Numbered from the stretch's first letter, positions 6,702 through 13,447 are shown. The stretch is DNA of 24,327 nt from Bacillota bacterium (GCA_029219125.1 JAQXSU010000127.1:1-24327), one strand, 5' to 3'. Made by a program: numbers and translations. The notes: generated by a model from the letters alone, not told the origin.

Positions 6702-8429
6702 TTATCGCCGTTTGCTTTTCTTTTGAATTTCCCTCATTTTTTGTTTCGTGATGAATTCTAAATCTGTTCTGAAACTGCTTGTCTCATGTAAAGCATCCGT
6801 TAATTCTGTTCTTTCATACAGCGGCATATAGCCCTGCCCTCCAACACTTGCAAATTTCATTTCCCTCAGGGTTTCAAGAATTTGCTCACAGGTATATTTT
6901 TTCCCCAACTCCCGCTCCAGCAGGCGGTAAACCAGCAGAGCAAGGAAACATACAAGAAAATGGGCTTTGATTCGGTCGTCACGCCGTACATGGACTGGCC
7001 TTGCCCGAAATTCTGTTTTCATGATTCTGAAACAGGTTTCGATTTGCCAGCGTCCTTCGCTTACCTTGAGAATTTCAGATGGATCATCATCCAGAATATC
7101 TGTACACACCGCGTACAGGCCATCATACTTTGATTCCTCTTTGACCTTTTCTTCGTCCAGAGAGTAGTGAATTTTCGCAACTTCACCTTCTTTTGTAGCG
7201 GCTATCTTCGTAATAAACCGTGCAGGATCATTCGGATTCCTTCTTTCACGTTTTACGCTGCAGGCCTTTACCATGCATTTTGCCCGTTCCACCTGCTTTT
7301 CTCGAATCGTTTTCTGATAGGCGGCATATTTTGGTGAATATGTCACAATAATGCGCTGATCCAGATGCTTGGTGGAATACGGAATCTCCTTGTAAAAAAG
7401 CTGATCCATGTCGTCATCTCGCAATCGATCAAGCTCCACCGGACGATTGTCAGATATTCTGCGAAAACCGGATCGGCTCAGTGCCCATTCCCGTTCTTTC
7501 TTCGGCAGTTTTTTGATGGATTGTGTGACAATGAACGAACGATCCTGCACATGGTTCAGCACTCGGTTACTTTCGGAAGCAAGGCCTGCATCACTGCAAT
7601 AAACAAATCGGTTGCAGCCAAAGTCCCGCAGCACTTTTGTCTCCAAAGGCCGAAGAGAAGTCTGCTCGTTCTGATTTCCGGCGAATAAGGAAAATGCCAG
7701 TGGGATCCCGTCACCGTCTGTGAAAAGTCCCATTTGAATAATCGGGTTTGGCCGGTGTTCTTTGCTTTTACCATATTTCTTGTCACCATCTTCCTGCTCG
7801 ATTTCGAAGTAGTAGTTGGTGCAGTCATAGTACAGGATCTTATCATTTCGTTTTCCAAAGAACTGACTGTTTTTGTAAGCCTCCGCCTGGAGAAAGTCAC
7901 ATTCATCCGCAAGAACACTCAATGCACGATACACATCATGGAGTTCATAGGAGGGGGCCTCTAAAAAATTCTGTACCGATTTGTAAGTAGATCGTTTACT
8001 TTGCGGATCGAGGATTCTGGCGTAGATGAGGTCAGACAGAATCGCATTCAGATCAAAATCGTATTTGTGCTTTGCTTTGATTTTTCTGCAGGATTTATCA
8101 AGCTGCAAACCGTAGTAAATATTCTGCAGAAAGAGGTAACCGCCTTCGAAGAGCTTTTTCTGGTTGTATTCAAGACTTCGATTTGCATGAAAAGGGATTA
8201 GGACAGTTTTCGCATCCTTTTCGCTGTTGTATTTTTCCGTTTCCAGACGGACCTGCTCCTTTGCCCAGGCAACAACACCATCGCGATCGGTATTGAGTTC
8301 GCTGCAAAGAGAATTGAGAGTTCCCAATTTTCGAACAATTTTCGATGTGCTTTTTCCTGAGTCATCGATGTAGGACTGTGAGATGTAGAATGATTCAGCA
8401 TTTTTCGATTTTGAGATAGATAATTTCAT
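6702..8429 (-). CDS. IS1634-family DDE transposase
   Basis: A 575-residue transposase that cuts and joins the element ends. The catalytic DDE residues can be placed at D202 (YYDCTNYYFE), D280 (VYCSDAGLAS) and E464, in the IS4-superfamily arrangement R-x3-E-x6-K (R460, E464, K471 in EGRWQIETCFRIMK). The long insertion between the second D and the E is typical of the superfamily. The N-terminal part (MKLSISKSKNAESFYI) matches the common start of IS1634 members. The gene is full length and unbroken, with GGAGG eight bases before ATG 8429. The AT-rich upstream stretch carries TGATATAAT (8451-8459, minus strand) as a probable extended -10. No accessory gene is present. Confidence 0.92.
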   Translation of the reverse strand: MKLSISKSKNAESFYISQSYIDDSGKSTSKIVRKLGTLNSLCSELNTDRDGVVAWAKEQVRLETEKYNSEKDAKTVLIPFHANRSLEYNQKKLFEGGYLFLQNIYYGLQLDKSCRKIKAKHKYDFDLNAILSDLIYARILDPQSKRSTYKSVQNFLEAPSYELHDVYRALSVLADECDFLQAEAYKNSQFFGKRNDKILYYDCTNYYFEIEQEDGDKKYGKSKEHRPNPIIQMGLFTDGDGIPLAFSLFAGNQNEQTSLRPLETKVLRDFGCNRFVYCSDAGLASESNRVLNHVQDRSFIVTQSIKKLPKKEREWALSRSGFRRISDNRPVELDRLRDDDMDQLFYKEIPYSTKHLDQRIIVTYSPKYAAYQKTIREKQVERAKCMVKACSVKRERRNPNDPARFITKIAATKEGEVAKIHYSLDEEKVKEESKYDGLYAVCTDILDDDPSEILKVSEGRWQIETCFRIMKTEFRARPVHVRRDDRIKAHFLVCFLALLVYRLLERELGKKYTCEQILETLREMKFASVGGQGYMPLYERTELTDALHETSSFRTDLEFITKQKMREIQKKSKRR

Positions 8430-8450
8430 GGCAAGAACCTCCCTACATTG

Positions 8451-8459
8451 ATTATATCA
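8451..8459 (-). promoter_or_regulatory. Extended -10 element of the transposase promoter
   Basis: TGATATAAT on the minus strand, 22 bp before the transposase ATG, in AT-rich DNA. No good -35 box sits at the expected distance; a TTGTCA further upstream is paired better with a TATAGC box, so the exact promoter is uncertain. Confidence 0.45.
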
Positions 8460-8549
8460 TACATTACTAAAAAATGCTATATAATAAAACAAATTTCTTG
8501 ACAAAAAAATAAAGCTATTTCAAAGCTTTCAGCGATCCTTTTGCAATTT

Positions 8550-8564
8550 AACTGTCAAACACCC
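8550..8564 (-). repeat. Right terminal inverted repeat of the insertion sequence
   Basis: Read inward on the minus strand it is GGGTGTTTGACAGTT, pairing with the left end at 6607-6621. The right-hand copy of the 78-bp direct repeat begins 2 bases beyond it. Confidence 0.8.
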
Positions 8565-8565
8565 G

Positions 8566-8643
8566 GGCATATGGGGCGAGCGGATTTTGCCAAAAAAAGA
8601 AACGTTGAGAAACCTTGTCTTTTGTCGAATTAAATGATATAGT
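8566..8643 (+). repeat. 78-bp direct repeat, right copy (likely target-site duplication)
   Basis: Perfect copy of 6528-6605. This copy carries a dead fragment of the cca 3' end and keeps the promoter joined to its natural gene at 8693. No mismatch has accumulated between the copies, consistent with a young insertion. Confidence 0.92.
8615..8643 (+). promoter_or_regulatory. Promoter of the NifU-like/GGGtGRT operon
   Basis: TTGTCT (8615-8620), a 17-bp spacer and TATAGT (8638-8643) with TGA before it (extended -10). The expected transcript starts near 8650, giving a leader of about 43 bases before the ATG at 8693. The whole promoter lies inside the 78-bp repeat, so the insertion did not remove it. 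Confidence 0.75.
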
Positions 8644-8692
8644 AATGAAAGCAATACGATGTTCCAGCAATAAAAATCTACAGGAGGTTGAA

Positions 8693-9385
8693 ATGATATA
8701 CACGAAAGAAGTAGAAATGATGTGCCCTGTCAATAAAGGTGCATATCATGGTCCTGCACCGATTCCGCAGGAAGGAAAGTGGGTGCAGGTGAAAGAGGTT
8801 TCTGACATTTCCGGTCTGACCCACGGTATCGGCTGGTGTGCGCCGCAGCAGGGTGCCTGCAAGCTGACACTGAATGTGAAGGACGGTATTATAGAAGAGG
8901 CGCTGGTGGAGACCATCGGCTGCTCCGGCATGACCCATTCCGCTGCCATGGCTGGCGAGATCCTCATCGGAAAGACGCTGCTGGAAGCGCTGAATACAGA
9001 CCTTGTATGTGACGCCATCAATACGGCTATGCGGGAACTGTTCCTGCAGATCGTTTACGGCAGAAGCCAGTCTGCATTCTCCGAAGGCGGACTTGCCATC
9101 GGTGCGGGTCTGGAGGACCTGGGAAAAGGGCACAGAAGCCAGGTGGGTACCATTTATTCCACCAAGGCAAAGGGACCGAGATACCTGGAACTGGCAGAAG
9201 GCTATATTACCGAAGTGGGTCTTGATGAAGAGGGAAACATCATCGGTTACAAATATGTAAACATGGGTAAGATGATGGATGCCATCAAGGCAGGAACAGA
9301 CCCTATGGAAGCCATCGAGAAGGCAAGCGGCAAGTACGGCAGATTCGATGAAGCGGTCAAGAAGATTGATCCGCGGGAAGAATAG
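8693..9385 (+). CDS. NifU-like iron-sulfur cluster scaffold protein
   Basis: A 230-residue cytoplasmic protein. The segment VETIGCSGMTHSAAMAGEILIGKTLLEAL follows the NifU/IscU N-terminal scaffold pattern (Gly-Cys-x-x-x...Ser...GKTLEEA). Cysteines at 11, 49, 56, 77 and 106 include candidate Fe-S ligands; C49 and C56 sit in WCAPQQGAC. It is longer than IscU/SufU (about 130-150 residues), with a C-terminal extension (about 145-230) not recognised elsewhere. ATG 8693 is fixed by AGGAGG five bases upstream; an in-frame ATG at 8615 overlaps the -35 box and would lie before the predicted transcript start. The GGGtGRT gene follows after 11 bp, a pairing common in anaerobic Firmicutes. The scaffold family call is firm; the client enzyme and biological role are unknown to me. 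Confidence 0.8.
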   Translation: MIYTKEVEMMCPVNKGAYHGPAPIPQEGKWVQVKEVSDISGLTHGIGWCAPQQGACKLTLNVKDGIIEEALVETIGCSGMTHSAAMAGEILIGKTLLEALNTDLVCDAINTAMRELFLQIVYGRSQSAFSEGGLAIGAGLEDLGKGHRSQVGTIYSTKAKGPRYLELAEGYITEVGLDEEGNIIGYKYVNMGKMMDAIKAGTDPMEAIEKASGKYGRFDEAVKKIDPREE

Positions 9386-9396
9386 GGGGTACGGAC

Positions 9397-10395
9397 ATGG
9401 CATTATTTGAAAATTACGACAGAAAGATAGATAAGATTAACGGTGTACTGGCAGCAAACGGCATCGGCAGCCTGGAAGAGGCCATGGAGATCTGCAAGGC
9501 GAAGGGTATCAATCCGTATGACATCGCCAAGGAAATCCAGCCGATCTGCTTCGAGGATGCATGCTGGGCCTATGTGGCAGGTGCTGCCATCGCCATCAAA
9601 AAGGGCTGCACCAAGGCTAACGAAGCAGCCAAAGCCATCGGTGAAGGTCTGCAGGCGTTCTGTCTGCCGGGCTCTGTGGCAGAAGACAGAAAGGTTGGCC
9701 TGGGTCACGGCAATCTGGCAGCCATGCTGCTGTCTGAGGAGACCGAATGCTTCGCATTCCTGGCTGGACATGAATCTTTCGCTGCAGCGGAAGGTGCCAT
9801 CGGTATCGCCCGCTCTGCCAATAAGGTTCGCAAGCAGCCGCTCCGTGTCATCTTAAACGGACTGGGCAAGGATGCTGCGCAGATCATTTCCAGAATCAAC
9901 GGCTTCACTTATGTGCAGACTCAGTTTGACTATTATACGGGGGAACTGAAGGTGGTTCGCGAAATCCCGTACTCCAAGGGCGAGCGGTCCAAAGTTCGCT
10001 GCTACGGTGCCGATGATGTGCGGGAAGGCGTAGCCATCATGCACAGTGAAAAGGTCGATGTTTCCATCACCGGAAACTCCACCAACCCGACCCGGTTCCA
10101 GCATCCGGTGGCAGGTACCTATAAGAAGGAATGCGTGGAGCAGGGCAAGAAATACTTCTCCGTTGCATCCGGCGGCGGTACCGGCAGAACTCTGCATCCG
10201 GACAACATGGCAGCAGGTCCTGCTTCCTACGGCATGACCGATACCATGGGAAGAATGCATTCTGACGCGCAGTTTGCAGGCTCTTCTTCCGTTCCGGCCC
10301 ATGTAGCCATGATGGGCTATATCGGCATGGGCAATAACCCGATGGTCGGTGCTACCGTGGCCGTGGCCGTGGCCGTGGAAGAAGCGATGAAATAA
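9397..10395 (+). CDS. GGGtGRT protein (conserved family of unknown function)
   Basis: A 332-residue protein carrying the motif that names its family, GGGTGRT at 259-265, with conserved glycine-rich surroundings (GNSTNPTRFQHPVAGTY; MTDTMGRMHSD). No signal peptide or clear membrane segment; several cysteines (33, 51, 56, 71, 89, 118, 202, 246) could bind metal or a cluster. AGGGGGT lies upstream of ATG 9397. It is the second gene of a two-gene operon with the NifU-like scaffold, so a partner enzyme or a cluster recipient is a reasonable inference. Its last codons contain four perfect copies of CCGTGG (10355-10378), encoding the tail VAVAVAVEEAMK. The reaction it performs is not established as far as I know. 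Confidence 0.85.
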   Translation: MALFENYDRKIDKINGVLAANGIGSLEEAMEICKAKGINPYDIAKEIQPICFEDACWAYVAGAAIAIKKGCTKANEAAKAIGEGLQAFCLPGSVAEDRKVGLGHGNLAAMLLSEETECFAFLAGHESFAAAEGAIGIARSANKVRKQPLRVILNGLGKDAAQIISRINGFTYVQTQFDYYTGELKVVREIPYSKGERSKVRCYGADDVREGVAIMHSEKVDVSITGNSTNPTRFQHPVAGTYKKECVEQGKKYFSVASGGGTGRTLHPDNMAAGPASYGMTDTMGRMHSDAQFAGSSSVPAHVAMMGYIGMGNNPMVGATVAVAVAVEEAMK

Positions 10396-10419
10396 TCGGT
10401 GAAACAATCGATGAAATAG
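10384..10419 (+). repeat. Three 12-bp tandem repeats over the GGGtGRT stop codon
   Basis: Units GCGATGAAATAA, TCGGTGAAACAA and TCGATGAAATAG follow one another. The first holds the last codons and stop of the gene; the other two would encode SVKQSMK and a second stop if the first stop were read through. They look like copies of the gene end made by slippage. Confidence 0.7.
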
Positions 10420-10473
10420 TTGGCTCTGGGGTCGATCGGATCGATCAGACCCGGCGGATCATAAGAAATACAG

Positions 10474-10524
10474 TCAGACCCATCATTTTGAGCAAAATGC
10501 ACATGATGGGTCTGATTTTTTTTT
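10474..10524 (+). terminator. Intrinsic terminator of the NifU-like/GGGtGRT operon
   Basis: A perfect 13-bp stem, TCAGACCCATCAT (10474-10486) with ATGATGGGTCTGA (10503-10515), 16-base loop, followed by nine T residues. Confidence 0.9.
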
Positions 10525-10545
10525 GCCTGGAGGTGAGAACCATCC

Positions 10546-10750
10546 AAAACCCCGTACAAATCAGGCAAAAAAAGTCCAAAAGGGTCGGGTGAGTTTGTGT
10601 GAGATGAGGCCGTACACGGCGAAAACTATGGAAAACGTAGGGGAAATGCAGATTTTACATGAATATTCAGGAAATATTAGCAATATATTACTTTTTCGCA
10701 AAGGGGGTACCCGACCTTTTTTGCGATTTTGATGCAGATTTGTATGGGTT
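10546..10750. repeat. 205-bp imperfect inverted-repeat element (MITE-like or structured RNA)
   Basis: The left arm (10546-10590) and the right arm (10709-10750) are imperfect reverse complements over about 42 bp, sharing blocks such as TACAAATC, CAAAA and GTCGGGT. The middle (about 118 bp) contains small hairpins, GCCGTACACGGC near 10609 and CTATGGAAAACGTAG near 10627, and no gene. The arms could be the ends of a small non-autonomous transposable element or the closing stem of an RNA; ACCCGACC is followed by TTTTTT, as in a terminator. No target duplication is obvious. I do not recognise it as a known RNA family. Confidence 0.5.
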
Positions 10751-10758
10751 GCATTAGA

Positions 10759-10820
10759 CTAACCATGCACACCATGCCGCGTCCCACGGCTAACCACGCA
10801 CACCATGCCGCGTCCCACGG
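10759..10820. repeat. Two tandem copies of a 31-bp unit
   Basis: Units at 10759-10789 and 10790-10820 differ at one base (CTAACCATGCAC versus CTAACCACGCAC at their starts). A third copy begins (CTAACCGCA) and breaks off at about 10829. Confidence 0.85.
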
Positions 10821-10830
10821 CTAACCGCAT

Positions 10831-10896
10831 CGCAGGGAGGACTGATAGGCACCGCAGGGGGGACTGATAGGAACCGCAGGGAGGACTAATAAGAAT
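10831..10896. repeat. Three tandem copies of a 22-bp unit
   Basis: Units at 10831-10852, 10853-10874 and 10875-10896 share CGCAGGGNGGACTNATANGNA. A more degenerate fourth copy may follow. They adjoin the 31-bp repeat and end about 40 bp from the response regulator stop. Confidence 0.75.
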
Positions 10897-10935
10897 TACA
10901 GGCGGGGGAAGAGGCGGTATAAGAGGCGGTGGATA

Positions 10936-11781
10936 TCAGAACTCGCAGAGCATCTGCAGTCCCTCGAAGAATTTGTCGATGGACGGGCGGCCGCCGTAGG
11001 CGGATTTTCCGCGAAGCAGATCCATTTCACTGCGGATGGCGTCGAAGTTGAAGAGGGAGTGGGCATACTGCTCGAAGAGGTCACTGTAGTAATCCTCGAT
11101 TCCCAGGGCGGCGGTATTGGTCAGTCCCCGTTTCACAGCCCGGCGGATCCGCTGCTTGACGATCTTCGGATCCTCACCCAGCGAAAAGGCGTAGGCATTG
11201 AGGGTGGACTTGCTGTCATAGGACGCATTTTCTTTTTTCAACATCTGACAGACGTTGATGATGTCCTTCGTACCGCTTTCCCCCAGCATTCCCACGGAAC
11301 CCAGGATTTTGCGGATTTTGGAAAGAGAATCTTCGGAAGGTTCCTGTGAGACGGACGGAGAGGTCGGCTGGGTGGTGCCCATGACAGAGCGGATCCCGCT
11401 GAGGACAGAAGCCATCTGCCTTTTTTCCACTACCCGCCGGAGAACGTTTTCAATTTCGATAAAGTTGTTTGGCTTGGTGATGAAAAATTCGATGCCGGCT
11501 TTATAGGCGTCGGAAACCATATTTTTATCTACGACCTGAGAGACCATGACGAAATCAATTTCCGGATTGGTCTCTTTTACTTCGTTGACTACGGTAATAC
11601 CGTCTTTTACGGGCATCAGCAGATCCAGGACCACGATGTCCGGATTTTTGGCGCGGATCTCGTCCACGGCCTTTTCGGAACTGGTCTGGGTGCCGATGAC
11701 TTCCCCCAGATTGCGGGATTCAATAATATTCTCCAGCACTTTCACTGCGCTGATCATATCATCCAGAATGTAAAATCTCAT
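10936..11781 (-). CDS. Response regulator, GlnL/YcbB type
   Basis: A 281-residue two-component response regulator. The receiver domain (1-120) has the acidic pocket D7-D8, phosphoacceptor D53 in VVLDLLMP, the switch residue S81 and K103 in ITKP, all intact. A linker rich in Ser, Thr and Pro (about 133-150) leads to a C-terminal domain (about 155-281) resembling the YcbB domain of Bacillus GlnL, including the segment VKQRIRRAVKRGLTNTA that likely contacts DNA. The start at 11781 is preferred to a GTG at 11808 because AAAGGGG lies seven bases before it and the receiver then begins normally. It lies 29 bp after the kinase gene on the same strand, so the two form one operon. Bacillus GlnL controls glutamine use; here the divergent amino acid-type importer is the likely target, by inference. 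Confidence 0.8.
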   Translation of the reverse strand: MRFYILDDMISAVKVLENIIESRNLGEVIGTQTSSEKAVDEIRAKNPDIVVLDLLMPVKDGITVVNEVKETNPEIDFVMVSQVVDKNMVSDAYKAGIEFFITKPNNFIEIENVLRRVVEKRQMASVLSGIRSVMGTTQPTSPSVSQEPSEDSLSKIRKILGSVGMLGESGTKDIINVCQMLKKENASYDSKSTLNAYAFSLGEDPKIVKQRIRRAVKRGLTNTAALGIEDYYSDLFEQYAHSLFNFDAIRSEMDLLRGKSAYGGRPSIDKFFEGLQMLCEF

Positions 11782-11810
11782 ATGCACACCCCTTTCTGTC
11801 TGACACACGG

Positions 11811-13187
11811 TTATGAATCGGTTTCCCCTACAGGATCCACGCGGAACTGTTCTGCCGGAATGCGGAGAGTGAAGGTTGTCCCTCTGCGTACCTGACCTGT
11901 AGCGGCGACCGTACTTTCCACAGCAATCTCTCCGTGGAATTTATCGGTCAGCAGGTCCCTTACCAGGGTCAGGCCCAGTCCCCGGTTGATGTCTCCGGTG
12001 GTTTCGTCATATTTGGTGGAGAAGCCCGGCTCAAACAGGACATCGATGATATCTGCCGGAATGCCCGGCCCGTTATCGTGGACGGTGATCAGGCAGAACT
12101 TCCTGCAGGTTTCGCCATCCGGACCAGCCGAACCATCCGAACCATCCGAACCTTCCGCTGCTTCCGATATTTCGCGGCACCGGATGTCGATCTCACCTCG
12201 GTGAAGGTTGGAACATTCGATGGCATCCACGCTGTTTCCCACCAGGTTCCGCAGGATGCTCATAAACGGGAAATGATCTTCGATGATATAGTTCACTTCA
12301 AAGCTGTAGGAAAAGCCGATGGAAATGTTTCGCTGCGTTCCGTTCTTTTCCACGTCCACCGACAGAATCTTCAGAATATCCGAAAGATGGAGGCTGGTGT
12401 CCTTGAAGTCACTGAGAAAGTTATCCTGCAGGCCCATGATGACACGGCGGTAGCCTTTTTTGATCTCGTGGATATCCTTGGCGATTTCCAGGGAGATATG
12501 CTGCAGGCTTTTGGGATAATTTTCCCGTTCCAGTGTCTTATACAGCAGAAACGCATTTTTCATTACGTCTTCGATCTCATTCATGTTCTTTTCCATGAAA
12601 TAGACTTCGCTGTTGAAGGTGGAAGCCATGAGCACCAGCTTCTTATAGTTTTCTTCGTGCTCAGCTTTTTCCAGCAGCGATTTATATAAATCGGAAGCGA
12701 TGCAGACCAGCAGAATCAGGAAGCTGCGGACCACGGCCAGGATAATCAGGCCAATGAGGCGCTGTGGTGTGAAGAACTGATGGAAGATGATGAAACGAAC
12801 CAGCATTTCCACGCAGTTGGAAAGAAAATCGCTGCCTGCCAGCCGCAGGTAGAACCTTTCATAGGATGCGAAGCCCAGCGAACGGAACAGAATCCCGAAG
12901 ATCATGGCGTAGGCGAAGAAGAATGCCATATCCGGCAGTACCAGCTTCGCAGCAGGCAGCAGGTTTTCGCCCTGCCACAGCACGATGAGAAGGCGGACCA
13001 GTGGGGAGAAGATGCCGATCAGCAGGCATGCCTTCACGCTGTCCAGATCCTTGAAGATATATAGGAAGATTCCCATCATTACCACGGAGAGGGCGATGAT
13101 GAAGCCGTCTACGAACATGTTGACATAGATCTGTGATGCGATGGAGCTGGCCGCTACCATGAGAAAAAGCCGTGTGTTTTTCTGCAT
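11811..13187 (-). CDS. Membrane sensor histidine kinase, GlnK type
   Basis: A 458-residue sensor kinase paired with the adjacent regulator. Residues 1-165 hold about five or six membrane segments with hardly any extracellular loop, so the signal is probably sensed in or near the membrane or through a partner. The expected phosphate-accepting histidine is H240 in AKDIHEIKKGYRRVI. The ATPase domain has N314/N318 (LRNLVGNSVDAIE), HDNGPGIP (370-377) and RGLGLTLVRDLL (402-413), so all key boxes are present. A nine-base repeat makes a low-complexity loop, GSDGSDGSAGPDG (346-358), inside the ATPase domain. The start at 13187 follows GGAGGAAG; the frame stays open far upstream, but that part overlaps the divergent importer gene and is not real. 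The ligand is unknown; glutamine or another amino acid is a guess from GlnK. Confidence 0.82.
   Translation of the reverse strand: MQKNTRLFLMVAASSIASQIYVNMFVDGFIIALSVVMMGIFLYIFKDLDSVKACLLIGIFSPLVRLLIVLWQGENLLPAAKLVLPDMAFFFAYAMIFGILFRSLGFASYERFYLRLAGSDFLSNCVEMLVRFIIFHQFFTPQRLIGLIILAVVRSFLILLVCIASDLYKSLLEKAEHEENYKKLVLMASTFNSEVYFMEKNMNEIEDVMKNAFLLYKTLERENYPKSLQHISLEIAKDIHEIKKGYRRVIMGLQDNFLSDFKDTSLHLSDILKILSVDVEKNGTQRNISIGFSYSFEVNYIIEDHFPFMSILRNLVGNSVDAIECSNLHRGEIDIRCREISEAAEGSDGSDGSAGPDGETCRKFCLITVHDNGPGIPADIIDVLFEPGFSTKYDETTGDINRGLGLTLVRDLLTDKFHGEIAVESTVAATGQVRRGTTFTLRIPAEQFRVDPVGETDS
12112..12156. repeat. Nine-base tandem repeat inside the histidine kinase gene
   Basis: About four in-frame units related to GAACCATCC (12121-12156, with a more distant copy at 12112) encode alternating Ser-Asp-Gly in the protein. 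Copy number could vary without breaking the frame. Confidence 0.7.
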
Positions 13188-13270
13188 GTCCGTCTTCCTC
13201 CTTCCCCGTCTGTTGCCCTTTCCGCTTCCGTTTCCACTCTCATTTCCTATACCGTTTACCGTATATCTAT

Positions 13271-13299
13271 AGTATATCCGCTCAAATTGTGACGGGCAA
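13271..13299 (-). promoter_or_regulatory. Promoter of the histidine kinase/response regulator operon
   Basis: On the minus strand TTGCCC (13294-13299), a 17-bp spacer and TATACT (13271-13276). It lies 84 bp before the kinase start. The TGAAG repeat array begins 21 bp upstream of its -35 box, so the array could act on this promoter as well. Confidence 0.65.
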
Positions 13300-13320
13300 G
13301 TGAAAAAAGTGTTCGTTTTT

Positions 13321-13400
13321 TGAAGATTTCCGAAGCGATTTGAAGCAAATTGAAGCGGTATGAAACTTTTTGAAGTCGTGTGAAGTTTTGTGAATCCTGT
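13321..13400 (+). promoter_or_regulatory. Eight TGAAG-type repeats at exact 10-bp spacing (candidate operator array)
   Basis: Pentamers starting at 13321, 13331, 13341, 13351, 13361, 13371, 13381 and 13391 read TGAAG, CGAAG, TGAAG, TGAAG, TGAAA, TGAAG, TGAAG and TGAAT; the intervening five bases vary. One more weak unit (TGAAA at 13301) is in phase. All sites fall on about one face of the helix. The array covers the -35 position of the importer promoter and ends 3 bases before its -10 box. As I recall, Bacillus GlnL binds direct hexamer repeats with a four-base gap, which is also a 10-bp period, so the adjacent GlnL-type regulator is the natural candidate. Confidence 0.75.
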
Positions 13401-13409
13401 CCGTATAAT
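13381..13409 (+). promoter_or_regulatory. Promoter of the livKHMGF-type operon
   Basis: A perfect TATAAT at 13404-13409. The -35 position 17 bp upstream is TGAAGT (13381-13386), a poor match to TTGACA and part of the repeat array. A strong -10 with a -35 replaced by regulator sites is the usual design of an activator-dependent promoter. The leader to the ATG at 13555 is about 140 bases. Confidence 0.7.
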
Positions 13410-13427
13410 CAGAGTGTAAAGGGCATT

Positions 13428-13447
13428 CGGCAGGAGGGGTCCTGCCG
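13428..13447 (+). promoter_or_regulatory. Hairpin in the importer mRNA leader
   Basis: An 8-bp perfect stem, CGGCAGGA (13428-13435) with TCCTGCCG (13440-13447), loop GGGG, near the predicted 5' end of the transcript. No T-tract follows, so it is more likely to stabilise the message than to end it. A second GC-rich fold lies at about 13482-13527 (CACTGC with GCAGTG). Confidence 0.5.

Larger units (their letters stand above)
6606..8565 (-). mobile_element. Complete IS1634-family (IS4 superfamily) insertion sequence
   Basis: About 1,960 bp bounded by the 78-bp direct repeats. It holds one transposase gene, and its ends carry imperfect inverted repeats: the left end has CCGTCTTTGACAGTT, the right end read inward GGGTGTTTGACAGTT, sharing TTTGACAGTT exactly. 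IS1634 of Mycoplasma mycoides and IS1549 of Mycobacterium are known for long, variable-length target duplications, and this element behaves the same way. Identical direct repeats, an unbroken transposase and matching ends suggest a recent insertion. Exact ends are uncertain by a few bases because a shared base can belong to either the element or the target. Confidence 0.9.
10396..10935. other. 540-bp non-coding stretch rich in repeats
   Basis: Between the GGGtGRT gene and the convergent response regulator gene I see no convincing gene. A short open frame at 10523-10732 has no ribosome binding site and no recognisable protein. The stretch holds a strong terminator (10474-10524), a long imperfect inverted repeat (10546-10750), and two tandem repeat families (10759-10820 and 10831-10896), ending in two copies of AAGAGGCGGT just beyond the regulator stop. 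Confidence 0.7.

Noticed and set aside
6528..8643. Segmental duplication or assembly error as the cause of the 78-bp repeats
   Set aside because: The repeats end exactly at matching inverted terminal repeats of a complete element whose family is known for long target duplications, so transposition explains them better.
8615..8692. N-terminal extension of the NifU-like protein
   Set aside because: The upstream ATG coincides with the -35 box and precedes the predicted transcript start; AGGAGG points to ATG 8693.
10523..10732. 69-residue open frame in the repeat-rich stretch
   Set aside because: No ribosome binding site, overlaps the arms of the inverted repeat, and the translated sequence has no recognisable protein character.
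10759..10896. CRISPR array
   Set aside because: The units are directly tandem with no spacers between them, and no cas gene is nearby.
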